From an uncultured Luteimonas sp. (GTDB lineage: Bacteria > Pseudomonadota > Gammaproteobacteria > Xanthomonadales > Xanthomonadaceae), in the NCBI GenBank assembly GCA_938008415.1, contig CALLKI010000039.1:62001-126000 (forward strand): 64,000 nucleotides of DNA. The letters run 5' to 3'. The notes beneath the pieces were generated by a model, which had not been told where the DNA came from, did no database searches, and saw only the letters and a program-made list of their open reading frames with translations. A program made the position numbers and the translations under genes. Within the stretch, counting starts at the first letter, position 1. Each line of letters opens with the position of its first letter. Below are positions 18,802 through 28,136 of this stretch, piece by piece.

Positions 18802-18886
18802 TGGTGCCCAAGGGGGGACTCGAACCCCCACAGCCGAAGCCGCTACCACCTCAAGGTAGTGCGTCTACCAATTCCGCCACCTGGGC
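18802..18886 (-). tRNA. tRNA-Leu (anticodon GAG)
   Basis: This 85-nt class II tRNA has acceptor GCCCAGG/CTTGGGC, D arm with AATTGGTAGACGC, anticodon stem CTACC/GGTAG around loop TTGAGGT (anticodon GAG), a long variable arm (CGGCTTCGGCTG) and T arm GGTTCGAGTCC. CCA is encoded. It corresponds to E. coli leuU, which also follows secG. Confidence 0.97.
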
Positions 18887-18934
18887 AATCGATTCGTTTG
18901 AAGCATCCGCGTTCATCCGCCGCGGACGGCTTCT

Positions 18935-18940
18935 ATTGTA
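18935..18940 (-). promoter_or_regulatory. Possible -10 box for tRNA-Leu
   Basis: TACAAT on the minus strand matches five of six -10 bases, just past the secG stop. No good -35 is seen and the start would be about 40 bases before the tRNA, so a processed leader would be needed. Confidence 0.35.
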
Positions 18941-18946
18941 GCGCGC

Positions 18947-19387
18947 TCACTCCGGTTGCGGAGTAGTCTCCGGCGATTCCTCCGTCTCCCCCGATGCCGC
19001 CGGCTGGGCGGGTTGCGCCTGGGGGGCCGCGGGAACCGTCGCGTCGGCCGCCGCCGCGGGCGCCGCCGGCAGCTCGCCCGGGGCGGGCGCCGGGACTTCC
19101 GCCACCGGGGCCATCACGCCGAGGTCGTCGCCCGGGTCGGCCTGCAACGTGGCGCGATGGGTGGCGTACCACGCCATGAACAGCGTAATCGCGAAGAAGC
19201 AGATGGCAAGCCACTTGGTGGACTTGCTGAGGAAGTTGGCCGAACCCCGCGCGCCGAACACGGTCGCGGACGCGCCGCCACCGAAACCCGAACCGGCCTG
19301 GGCGCCCGCGCCACGCTGCATCAGGATCAGCGCGACCATCGCCACGGCGATCAGCACGAACAGGATGTTGAGGATGAGCAGAAGCAT
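18947..19387 (-). CDS. secG: Protein translocase subunit SecG
   Basis: SecG is the small SecYEG subunit in the inner membrane that helps SecA-driven protein export. There are two membrane segments (about 3-22 and 52-72) flanking the conserved loop LMQRGAGAQAGSGFGGGASATVFGARGSANFL. At 146 residues it is longer than the E. coli protein because of a low-complexity Pro/Ala/Glu tail from about residue 95. It lies 36 bp after tpiA and 60 bp before tRNA-Leu, so tpiA-secG-tRNA may share a transcript. Confidence 0.95.
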   Translation of the reverse strand: MLLLILNILFVLIAVAMVALILMQRGAGAQAGSGFGGGASATVFGARGSANFLSKSTKWLAICFFAITLFMAWYATHRATLQADPGDDLGVMAPVAEVPAPAPGELPAAPAAAADATVPAAPQAQPAQPAASGETEESPETTPQPE

Positions 19388-19423
19388 CGCGTGGGTTCCC
19401 GATATGGGCCGGGGAGGACGTCG

Positions 19424-20176
19424 TCAGCGGGCCGCCGCGCGGGCGATGGCGAGGAAATCCCCCGCCGCCAGCGAGGCCCCGCCGATCAGCCCGCCGTCGA
19501 TGTCCGGCTGGGCGAACAGGTCCCCGGCATTGTCCGGCTTCACGCTGCCGCCATACAGCAACGGCAGCGAATCAGCGATTGTAGCACTCCGGGCGGCTAC
19601 TTGGGCACGCAGGAAGGCATGGGCCGCCTGCGCCTGCTCCGGCGTCGCGGTCCGGCCGGTGCCGATCGCCCAGACAGGTTCGTAGGCCATCACCGCCTGC
19701 GCGAACGCCTCCACGCCGGCCAGGTCCAGGACCGGCAGCAGCTGGGACGCCAGCACCTCCTCGGTACGCCCCGCCTCGCGGTCCTCCAGCGTCTCGCCCA
19801 CGCACAGGATCGGCGCCAGCCCGGCATGGCGGGCGGCGACGAACTTGCGGGCCACCAGCCCGCTGTCCTCGTGGTGGTACTGGCGCCGCTCGGAATGGCC
19901 GACGAGGACGTAGCGGGCGCCGACGTCGGCGAGCATCGGCGCCGCCACCTCGCCGGTGAACGCACCCTTCTCGTGGGCGCTGACGTCCTGCGCGCCGAAC
20001 GCCAGGGGCGCGGCCGCGAACTCCGCGGCCAGCCCGGCCAGGTACGGGAACGGCGGCAGCACCACCACGTCGACGCCGGGGACCGGCAGCTGCGTGGCCA
20101 CCTCGCCGACCAGCGCCCGGGCGAACTCGCGGCTGCCGTGCATCTTCCAGTTTCCGGCTACGATCCTGCGTCGCAT
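19424..20176 (-). CDS. tpiA: Triosephosphate isomerase
   Basis: This glycolytic enzyme interconverts glyceraldehyde-3-phosphate and dihydroxyacetone phosphate. The 250 residues form the usual TIM barrel. Catalytic Lys11 is in AGNWKMHG, the catalytic His in VGHSERR, the catalytic Glu in AYEPVWAIGTG, and the phosphate loop in LYGGSVKPDN. I chose the ATG at 20176 (MRRRIVAGNW); an in-frame start upstream would only add an unconserved extension. A -10-like TATCCT lies at 20215-20210. Confidence 0.97.
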   Translation of the reverse strand: MRRRIVAGNWKMHGSREFARALVGEVATQLPVPGVDVVVLPPFPYLAGLAAEFAAAPLAFGAQDVSAHEKGAFTGEVAAPMLADVGARYVLVGHSERRQYHHEDSGLVARKFVAARHAGLAPILCVGETLEDREAGRTEEVLASQLLPVLDLAGVEAFAQAVMAYEPVWAIGTGRTATPEQAQAAHAFLRAQVAARSATIADSLPLLYGGSVKPDNAGDLFAQPDIDGGLIGGASLAAGDFLAIARAAAR

Positions 20177-20253
20177 CGGTGGCTCCACCCGTTCCGTGAA
20201 GGGGCGCAAAGGATAGCCGATGCCCCTGTCCACCCGGCAAGGAACCGAAGGCC

Positions 20254-21048
20254 ATGACCAGCACCACCGGCTACGCACTCGTCACCGGCGCCTCCAGCGG
20301 GATCGGCGAGCAGATCGCCCGCGAGTACGCACGCCGCGGCGTGCCCCTGGTGCTGGTGGCGCGGCGCGTGGAACGGCTCGAGGCGCTGGCGGCGGAGCTG
20401 CGCGGGCAGGTGCCGGCGGAGGTGATCCCGGCGGACCTGTCCGATCCCGCCGCACCGTCGCACATCGCCGCCGAACTCGAGCGCCGCGGCATCGCCGTGC
20501 GCATCCTGGTCAACAACGCCGGCTATGGCGTGCCCGGCCGCTACCTGTCCTCGCCGTGGGAGGCGCACGCCACCTTCCAGCAGGTCATGGTCAACGCCGT
20601 GGCCGAGCTGACCTGGCGGCTGCTGCCGTCGATCCGCCGCTTCGACGACGGCCGCATCCTCAACGTCGCCTCTTTCGCGGCGCTGGTGCCGGCCGCCGAT
20701 GGCCAGACGCTGTATGCACCGGCGAAGATCTGGCTGGTCAAGTTCAGCGAGGCGATGGCGCTGGAGAACGCCGACCGCGGCGTCCACGTCACCGCGCTGT
20801 GCCCGGGCTTCACCTGGTCCGAGTTCCACGACGTGACCGGGACCCGTTCGAAGATGCGGGTCCCGGCGAAGATGTGGCTGGACGCCGCCGTGGTGGCGCG
20901 CTTCGGCATCGAGGCCTGCGAGCGCGGGCAGGTGCTGGCGGTCCCGGGCTGGCGTTACCGCCTGCTCGGCACCCTGGCCAGGCTGATGCCGCACCGCGTG
21001 GCGATGGCGCTGATGGCGCGCAACTCGCGGAAGGTGCGGCCGCTGTAG
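20254..21048 (+). CDS. Short-chain dehydrogenase/reductase (SDR), substrate unknown
   Basis: This is a classical SDR of 264 residues. The nucleotide loop is TGASSGIG (10-17), followed by NNAGYG near 88. The catalytic residues are Ser140, Tyr154 and Lys158 (SFAALVPAADGQTLYAPAK). An Arg-rich segment after strand 2 (VARRVERL) suggests NADPH use. A short hydrophobic, basic C-terminal segment (RLLGTLARLMPHRVAMALMA) may touch the membrane. It is one of only two genes between tpiA and glmM. The substrate cannot be read from the sequence. Confidence 0.88.
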   Translation: MTSTTGYALVTGASSGIGEQIAREYARRGVPLVLVARRVERLEALAAELRGQVPAEVIPADLSDPAAPSHIAAELERRGIAVRILVNNAGYGVPGRYLSSPWEAHATFQQVMVNAVAELTWRLLPSIRRFDDGRILNVASFAALVPAADGQTLYAPAKIWLVKFSEAMALENADRGVHVTALCPGFTWSEFHDVTGTRSKMRVPAKMWLDAAVVARFGIEACERGQVLAVPGWRYRLLGTLARLMPHRVAMALMARNSRKVRPL

Positions 21049-21070
21049 GCACCGCGGCCGCGGGAACGGG

Positions 21071-21094
21071 ACGCGGGGCCCTGCGGCCCCGCGT
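21071..21094. terminator. Shared hairpin between convergent SDR and oxygenase genes
   Basis: A perfect 10-bp stem ACGCGGGGCC/GGCCCCGCGT with loop CTGC lies between the two convergent stop codons. It has no T-run on either strand, so a bidirectional terminator is likely from position rather than proven. Confidence 0.5.
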
Positions 21095-21103
21095 GGCGGC
21101 GCG

Positions 21104-22042
21104 TCACTTGAGCTTGATCTCGCGCAGGCGCTGCTCGAGGAACTCGTGCGCCGTGATCGGCTCCGGGTAGCGGTCCGGGTTGTCCGGCGAGATGCAGCTG
21201 GGCAGCGTCCTGATCAGGAAGTCCGGGTTCGGGTGCAGGAAGAACGGCACCGAGTAGCGCGGCTTGCGCGCCTCCTCGCCCGGCGGGTTGACCACGCGGT
21301 GGATGGTGGACGGGTACACGTGGTTGGTCAGGCGCTCGAGCATGTCACCGATGTTGACCACGATGGTGTCGCCCTCCGAGGTGAACGGCACCCACTCCCC
21401 CTTCCTCGACAGCACCTCCAGGCCCGCGGCGCTGGCGCCGACCAGCAGGGTGATGAAGTTGATGTCGCCATGCGCGCCCGCGCGCACGTTGGGGATGTCC
21501 GGTTGCGTGATCGGCGGGTAGTGGATCGGGCGCAGGATCGAGTTGCCGAAGTTGGTCTTGTCGGCGAAGAAGTCCTCCGGCAGGCCGATGTGCAGCGCCA
21601 GCGCGGCCAGCACCCGCGAGCCCAGCGCGTCCAGGGCGTTGTACAGCGCCAGGCCGTACTCCCTGAACTCCGGCACCTCCTCCGGCCACACGTTCGGCGG
21701 CATCACGTCGCGGTACGGGGAGCCCTCCGGCAGCTCGCGGCCGATGTGCCAGAACTCCTTCAGGTCGTAGTGCTGGCTGCCCTTGGCGGTCTCCACGCCG
21801 AACGGGGTGTAGCCGCGCGCGCCGCCGCCGCCCGGGATGTGGTACTTCATCTTCACTTCCTCGGGCAGGGCGAAGAACTTCCGGAACGCGGCGTAGGCGC
21901 TCTCGATCAGCTCCTCGGGGATGCCATGGTGGCTGATGCCGGCGAAGCCCCATTCGCGGTAGGCCGCGCCCAGCTCGGCGACGAAGGCCTCGCGGTCGGT
22001 GTCGAAGCGGCGGATGTCGAGGGTCGGGATACGGCTGCTCAT
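21104..22042 (-). CDS. 2-oxoglutarate/Fe(II)-dependent oxygenase, isopenicillin-N-synthase-like
   Basis: This is a 312-residue member of the non-haem iron oxygenase family that includes isopenicillin N synthase, ACC oxidase and plant flavanone hydroxylases. The iron ligands are His191 and Asp193 (AHGDINF) and His248 (STIHRVVNP). The RYS motif that binds 2-oxoglutarate follows near residue 260. The N-terminal domain has the family segment EWGFAGISHHGIPEELIE. I chose MSSRIPTLDI at 22042 (GGAGA ten bases upstream); the longer frame adds no conserved sequence. The substrate is unknown. Confidence 0.88.
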   Translation of the reverse strand: MSSRIPTLDIRRFDTDREAFVAELGAAYREWGFAGISHHGIPEELIESAYAAFRKFFALPEEVKMKYHIPGGGGARGYTPFGVETAKGSQHYDLKEFWHIGRELPEGSPYRDVMPPNVWPEEVPEFREYGLALYNALDALGSRVLAALALHIGLPEDFFADKTNFGNSILRPIHYPPITQPDIPNVRAGAHGDINFITLLVGASAAGLEVLSRKGEWVPFTSEGDTIVVNIGDMLERLTNHVYPSTIHRVVNPPGEEARKPRYSVPFFLHPNPDFLIRTLPSCISPDNPDRYPEPITAHEFLEQRLREIKLK

Positions 22043-22121
22043 CTCGTTTTCGTCTCCGGGGGAAACCCGCGGGCAATCTGGCCGGAACCATGCCCGGCCG
22101 GCATTGATCCCGCGCAATCGG

Positions 22122-23470
22122 TCAGGCGGCGGCGGCGCGCACCGCGTCCGCCAGCCGGTCCAGGGTGGACTGCATCAGGGCCTCGTCGTCGGCCTCGACC
22201 GTCACCCGGATCACCGGCTCGGTGCCGGACGGGCGCAGGAAGGCGCGCCCCCTGCCCTCCACCGCCGCCTGCGCCTCGCGCAGCGCGGCCTGCACGCTCT
22301 CGGCCTCGGCCGGGCGGGCGCCGTTGGCGAAGCGCACGTTCACGGTCTTCTGCGGCAGCTTGCGCATGCCCTCCAGCGCCTGCTGCAGGGTGGTCCCGAG
22401 CCGCTTCAGCGACTCGAGCACCTGCAGCGCGCTGATGATGCCGTCGCCGGTGGTGGTGCGGTCCAGGCACAGCAGGTGGCCGGACGTCTCGCCGCCCAGC
22501 ACGCCGCCCTGCTCCAGCAGCATCTGGTGCACGTAGCGGTCGCCGACCCTGGCGCGCATGAAGCCGATCGCGGCCGCGGCGAGCGCGCGCTCCAACCCGT
22601 AGTTGGTCATCAGCGTGCCCACCACCGGCCCGCGCAGCCGGCCGCAGGCCTGCCAGTCCATCGCCAGCACGTACAGCAGGTCGTCGCCGTCGCGGACGCG
22701 GCCGTCGCTGTCCACGAACAGCACCCGGTCGCCGTCGCCGTCGAAGGCGATGCCGAGGTCCGCCCCCGTGCGCACCACGCGCTCGGCCAGCGCTTCGGGG
22801 TGCATGGAGCCGACGCCGTCGTTGATGTTGGTGCCGTTCGGGTCCACGCCGATCGCGTCCACCGACGCGTCCAGCTCGCGCAGCACCAGGGGCGCGACCT
22901 GGTAGGTGGCGCCGTTGGCGCAGTCCACCACGATGCGCATGCCCGAGAGGTTGAAGTTGCGCGGCACCGAGTTCTTGCAGGCCTCGACGTAGCGGCCGAT
23001 GGCGTCGCGGGTGCGCACCGCCTTGCCCAGCCGCTCCGAGGGCGCGGTGCGGAACGGCCGGTCCAGCGCCGCCTCGATCGCCAGTTCGGTGGCGTCGTCC
23101 AGCTTCTCGCCGTCGGCGGAGAAGAACTTGATGCCGTTGTCGTAGTGCGGGTTGTGCGAGGCGGAGATCACGATGCCGCCGTCGGCCCGCAGCGAGCGGG
23201 TCAGGTGCGCCACCGCGGGCGTCGGCATCGGCCCCATCAGCTGCACGTGCACGCCGGCCGCGACCAGCCCTGCCTCCAGCGCCGCCTCGAACATGTAGTT
23301 GGAGATGCGGGTGTCCTTGCCGATCACCACCAGCGGCTTGCGCCCATCCCCGGCGCGCTCGACCAGGATCTGGCCGTAGGCGTTGCCCAGCCGGAGCACG
23401 AAGTCGGCCGAGATCGGGCCCTCGCCGACCCGGCCGCGGATGCCGTCGGTGCCGAAGTACTTCCTCCCGC

Positions 23471-23474
<4 letters not shown>
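22122..23474 (-). CDS. glmM: Phosphoglucosamine mutase
   Basis: GlmM converts glucosamine-6-phosphate to glucosamine-1-phosphate for peptidoglycan and lipopolysaccharide precursors. The 450 residues begin MSGRKYFGTDGIRG. The phosphoserine loop is ISASHNPHYDNG, with Ser106 as the phosphorylated residue. The metal loop is AFDGDGDRVLFVD and the substrate loop LGGETSGH. It overlaps accD by four bases (ATGA at 23474-23471), so the two are probably translationally coupled. Confidence 0.97.
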
Positions 23475-24355
<881 letters not shown>

Positions 24356-24427
24356 TCGGATGTTCCAGTCTCGTTGCGGCCGGGCCGCGTCATGGCGCGG
24401 AGTTTAGCCCACCGCCCCCGGCGCCCC

Positions 24428-25234
24428 CTAAGCCCCGGCATCGAGCGCGGCCCGCAGCGGCGCCAGGAAGGCCGCGGCGCGGGCCGGGGCCTCGTCGTCA
24501 CCTGCCCCGGCCAGCCCGGCCACCAGCGCGCTGCCCACCACCACGCCGTCGGCATCGCGCGCCATCGCCGCGGCACTGGCCGCGTCGCGGATGCCGAAGC
24601 CGGCCACGACGGGGACGCCGGACATGGCCCGGATCCGCTTCAGGCGCTCCGCCACGGCCCCGGGGTCCAGCCGTTCCGAGGCACCGGTCACACCCGCGAA
24701 GCTGACGTAGTAGAGGTAGCCCCGGGCGATGCCGCACAGCATCCGCAGCCGCCCGTCGGAGGTGGTCGGCGCGGCCAGCATGACCAGCGCCAGGCCATGC
24801 CTGTCGAAGACCTCGAGGGTTTCCGCCGCCTCCTCCGGCGGCAGGTCCACCAGCAGCACCCCGTCCACCCCGGCCGCGGCGGCCTCGCGCGCGAAGCGCT
24901 CCGTGCCGTGGATCTCGACCGGGTTGAGATAGCCCATCAGCACCACCGGCGTGGCCTGGTCCCGGCGGCGGAATTCCGCCACCACCCCGAGCACGTAGCG
25001 CAACCCGGCGCCTCGCGCCAGCGCGCGCTCGGAACTGCGCTGGATGACCGGGCCGTCGGCCATCGGGTCGGAGAACGGCACGCCCAGCTCGATCACGTCC
25101 GCGCCCGCCGCGGCCAACGCGTGCATCACCGGCACCGTGGCCTGCAACGACGGATCGCCCGCGGTGATGAACGGGATCAGCGCCTTGCGCCCGGCGCTGG
25201 CCAGTTCCTGGAATCTCGTCGTCAGGCGGCTCAC
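24428..25234 (-). CDS. trpA: Tryptophan synthase alpha subunit (GTG start)
   Basis: TrpA cleaves indole-3-glycerol phosphate to indole and glyceraldehyde-3-phosphate and channels indole to TrpB. The 268 residues form a TIM barrel. Catalytic Glu49 and Asp60 are in IELGVPFSDPMADGP. I chose the GTG at 25234-25232 (VSRLTTRFQELA), which overlaps the trpB stop by four bases and has GGAGGG about ten bases upstream. Frame openness further upstream reflects GC content. Confidence 0.96.
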   Translation of the reverse strand: MSRLTTRFQELASAGRKALIPFITAGDPSLQATVPVMHALAAAGADVIELGVPFSDPMADGPVIQRSSERALARGAGLRYVLGVVAEFRRRDQATPVVLMGYLNPVEIHGTERFAREAAAAGVDGVLLVDLPPEEAAETLEVFDRHGLALVMLAAPTTSDGRLRMLCGIARGYLYYVSFAGVTGASERLDPGAVAERLKRIRAMSGVPVVAGFGIRDAASAAAMARDADGVVVGSALVAGLAGAGDDEAPARAAAFLAPLRAALDAGA

Positions 25235-26466
25235 AGCTGGATTCCCTCCCGCGCGGCGATGGTGTGCACATCCTTGTCCCCGCGCCCGGACAGGTTGCAC
25301 AGCACCAGCGCGTCCTTCGGCAGTTCGCGCGCCAGCTTGATCGCCTGGGCCACGGCGTGGCTGGACTCCAGCGCGGGCAGGATGCCCTCGGTGCGGGCCA
25401 GGCGGTGGAAGGCCTCCAGCGCCTCGTCGTCGGTCACCCCCACGTACTCGGCACGGCCGGTGTCCTTCAGGAACGCGTGCTCGGGCCCGACGCCCGGGTA
25501 GTCCAGGCCGGCCGAGACCGAGTGCGTCTCGATGATCTGGCCGTCGTCGTCGCACAGCACGTAGGTGCGGTTGCCATGCAGCACGCCCACGCGGCCGGCC
25601 GCCAGCGAGGCGGCGTGACGCCCGGTGTGCAGCCCGTCGCCCGCGGCCTCGGCGCCGACGATGCGCACTGTGGCGTCGTTGAGGAAGGCGTGGAACAGGC
25701 CGATGGCGTTGCTGCCACCGCCCACGCACGCGGTGACCACGTCCGGCAGGCGGCCGTATCCGGCCAGCATCTGCGCCCTCGCCTCGCGCCCGACCACGGC
25801 GTTGAAGTCGCGCACCATGCGCGGGTACGGGTCCGGGCCGGCCACGGTGCCGATGATGTAGAAGGTGTCGTGCACGTTGGTCACCCAGTCGCGCATGGCC
25901 TCGTTGAGCGCGTCCTTGAGCGTGGCCGAGCCGGAAGTCACCGGCACCACGGTCGCGCCGAGCAGCTTCATGCGGTAGACGTTGATCTTCTGCCGCTCGA
26001 TGTCGGTCGCGCCCATGTACACCACGCACTCCAGCCCCAGGCGCGTGGCCACGGTGGCGGTGGCCACGCCGTGCTGGCCGGCACCGGTCTCGGCGATGAT
26101 GCGCTTCTTCCCCATGCGTGCGGCCAGCAGCGCCTGGCCGATGGTGTTGTTCACCTTGTGCGCGCCGGTGTGGTTCAGGTCCTCGCGCTTGAGCAGGATC
26201 TGCGCCCCGCCCACCTCGCGGCTCAGGCGCTCGGCGTGGTAGATCGGGCTGGGCCGGCCGACGTAGTGCTTCAGGTCGCGCTCGAAGGCGGCCTGGAAGG
26301 CCGGATCGGCCTTCGCCTCGTCGTAGGCCGCGGCCAGCTCCTGCAGTGGGCCGATCAGGGTCTCGGCGACGAAGCGGCCACCGAACCGGCCGAAGTGGCC
26401 GCTCGCATCCGGCCAGGCATGGAAGTCGATCGCCGCGTCGGCGGCACGGGAGGGAGTCTCGGTCAC
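25231..26466 (-). CDS. trpB: Tryptophan synthase beta subunit
   Basis: TrpB condenses indole with serine using pyridoxal phosphate. The 411 residues carry the PLP lysine Lys104 (NHTGAHKVNNTIG), the catalytic Glu in AETGAGQHG, the phosphate loop CVGGGSNAIGLF and the C-terminal LSGRGDKD. It overlaps trpA by four bases. The 198-bp gap to trpF upstream shows no Trp-rich leader peptide, so I see no attenuation system. Confidence 0.97.
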   Translation of the reverse strand: MTETPSRAADAAIDFHAWPDASGHFGRFGGRFVAETLIGPLQELAAAYDEAKADPAFQAAFERDLKHYVGRPSPIYHAERLSREVGGAQILLKREDLNHTGAHKVNNTIGQALLAARMGKKRIIAETGAGQHGVATATVATRLGLECVVYMGATDIERQKINVYRMKLLGATVVPVTSGSATLKDALNEAMRDWVTNVHDTFYIIGTVAGPDPYPRMVRDFNAVVGREARAQMLAGYGRLPDVVTACVGGGSNAIGLFHAFLNDATVRIVGAEAAGDGLHTGRHAASLAAGRVGVLHGNRTYVLCDDDGQIIETHSVSAGLDYPGVGPEHAFLKDTGRAEYVGVTDDEALEAFHRLARTEGILPALESSHAVAQAIKLARELPKDALVLCNLSGRGDKDVHTIAAREGIQL

Positions 26467-26664
26467 GATGGAATCTCCGGGATCGGGAGGCGCGGCGCGA
26501 TGGCGCCGGCGGAAGGCGGAAACCCGATGGGTGCGTCCGCGCGCGGGACGCGAAGTGGCGGCGCGTTATCGGATCGCCGCGGCGGGCACGCGGCGCCATC
26601 GACGCAGCGAGCGTCCGAAGGGTGCGGGCGGGCGGTTCGGCTTCTCCATGGCGCGGGACATAGC

Positions 26665-27345
26665 CTAACCCATCGCCGGCCCGGCGGTGCCGGTGGCGGC
26701 AAGGTCGGCCGCACGCACGGCCTCGACGAAGCGGCGCATCAGCGCGCCGTCCTTGATACCGGGCATCCCCGCGGCCTCGATCCCGCTGGAGACGTCCACC
26801 CCCCATGGCGAGGTGGCGCGGATCGCATCCTCCACGTTGTCCGGGGTCAGGCCGCCGGCGAGCAGGAACGGCTTGGTCATGCCGCGCGGCACCAGGCGCC
26901 AGTCGAAGGAACGGCCGCCGCCGCCGGAACCGCCGGGAGCGTGGCCGTCGAGCAGGAAGCCCGCGGCCGATGGCCAGCGCGCGTGCAGCTCGAGCGGATC
27001 GGGCGGCTCTCCTCCGCCCATCGGTACCGCCTTCAGGTACGGCAGGCCGAAGCCGCTGCAGAACGCCTCGTCCTCGTCGCCGTGGAACTGCAGCAGCGCG
27101 GGCCGGACCGCGGCGATGACCCGGCGCACCTCCACCGCGCTGTTGCCGCTGAACAGCGCCACCGCGGCGACCATCGGCCCCAGCGCCTGGCGCAGCGCCA
27201 TGGCGCGCGCGATGTCCACCCGGCGGCGGCTGCCCGGCGCGAACACGAACCCGACCGCGTCCACGCCCAGCTCCCCGGCCAGGCGCACGTCCCCCGGGCG
27301 GGTCATGCCGCAGAACTTGATGCGGGTGCGATATGCCGGCCTCAT
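26665..27345 (-). CDS. trpF: Phosphoribosylanthranilate isomerase
   Basis: TrpF rearranges phosphoribosylanthranilate to CdRP in tryptophan synthesis. It has 226 residues. The general-base cysteine is Cys12 in IKFCGMTRPGD and the acid Asp lies in FLLDGHAPGGSGGGG. The C-terminal phosphate site reads LAGGLTPDNVEDA and DVSSGIE. The glycine-rich loop after the catalytic Asp is somewhat expanded. It overlaps truA by four bases (ATGA). The truA-trpF pairing is also found in Pseudomonas. Confidence 0.95.
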   Translation of the reverse strand: MRPAYRTRIKFCGMTRPGDVRLAGELGVDAVGFVFAPGSRRRVDIARAMALRQALGPMVAAVALFSGNSAVEVRRVIAAVRPALLQFHGDEDEAFCSGFGLPYLKAVPMGGGEPPDPLELHARWPSAAGFLLDGHAPGGSGGGGRSFDWRLVPRGMTKPFLLAGGLTPDNVEDAIRATSPWGVDVSSGIEAAGMPGIKDGALMRRFVEAVRAADLAATGTAGPAMG

Positions 27346-28136
27346 TCGCTGGTGCTGACCTCGTCGGGCAGCCCCCATTTTCGCGGATACAGCGGCCCGA
27401 TGAACGTCAGCCCATCCGGCGGCGCGGTGATGCCGGCCTTCGTGCGGTCGCGGCCGGCCAGCAGCTCGGCGATCCAGGACTCCGGCCGCTCGCCGGTGCC
27501 CACCTCCAGCAGCGAACCGACGATGTTGCGCACCATGTGGTGCAGGAAGGCGTTGGCCTGCACGTCCACGGTCACGATGTCGCCCTCGCGCCGGACCGAG
27601 ATGTGCTGCAGCTCGCGGCGCCCGTGCGCGGCCTGGCACTGGACCGAACGGAAGGCCTCGAAGTCGTGCTCGCCCACCAGCGCCTGCGCGGCGCGGTGCA
27701 TGGCGTCCGCGTCGAGCGGGCGGCAGAACCAGGACAGGTACTGGCGGCCCAGCGCGGGGCGGACCTGGCGGTTGAGGATGCGGTAGCGGTAGCGCCGCGC
27801 CACCGCCGAGAACCGCGCGCTGAAGTCATCCGCGACCTGCACGCACCAGCGCACGCACACGCCGGGCGGAAGGTGCGTCGTGGTGCCCAGCACCCAGGCG
27901 CGCTCGCTGCGCGGCGCCTCGCTGTCGAAGTGCACCACCTGGCACTGCCCGTGCACGCCGGCGTCGGTGCGCCCGGCGCAGACGGTGGCCACGGGCGCAT
28001 CGGCGACCTTCGACAGCGCCGCCTCGAGCACGCCCTGCACCGTGTTCCGGTCGGGCACGCCCGGCTTCGCCAGCCGTTGCCACCCGAGGAACGCGCTGCC
28101 GTCGTATTCGACCCCGATCGCGTAACGCCGCTTCAC
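27342..28136 (-). CDS. truA: tRNA pseudouridine(38-40) synthase
   Basis: TruA converts uridines 38-40 in the tRNA anticodon stem to pseudouridine. The 264 residues contain the catalytic Asp58 in CAGRTDAGVHG, the N-terminal EYDGSAFLGWQ and the C-terminal NAFLHHMVRNIVGSLLEVG. It overlaps the fimV-like gene upstream and trpF downstream by four bases each, so all three are probably read from one message. Confidence 0.97.
   Translation of the reverse strand: MKRRYAIGVEYDGSAFLGWQRLAKPGVPDRNTVQGVLEAALSKVADAPVATVCAGRTDAGVHGQCQVVHFDSEAPRSERAWVLGTTTHLPPGVCVRWCVQVADDFSARFSAVARRYRYRILNRQVRPALGRQYLSWFCRPLDADAMHRAAQALVGEHDFEAFRSVQCQAAHGRRELQHISVRREGDIVTVDVQANAFLHHMVRNIVGSLLEVGTGERPESWIAELLAGRDRTKAGITAPPDGLTFIGPLYPRKWGLPDEVSTSE

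Noticed and set aside
26467..26664. Possible leader peptide or attenuator between trpF and trpB
   Set aside because: No short frame with tandem Trp codons and no terminator/antiterminator pair is visible. The gap holds only GC-rich sequence.
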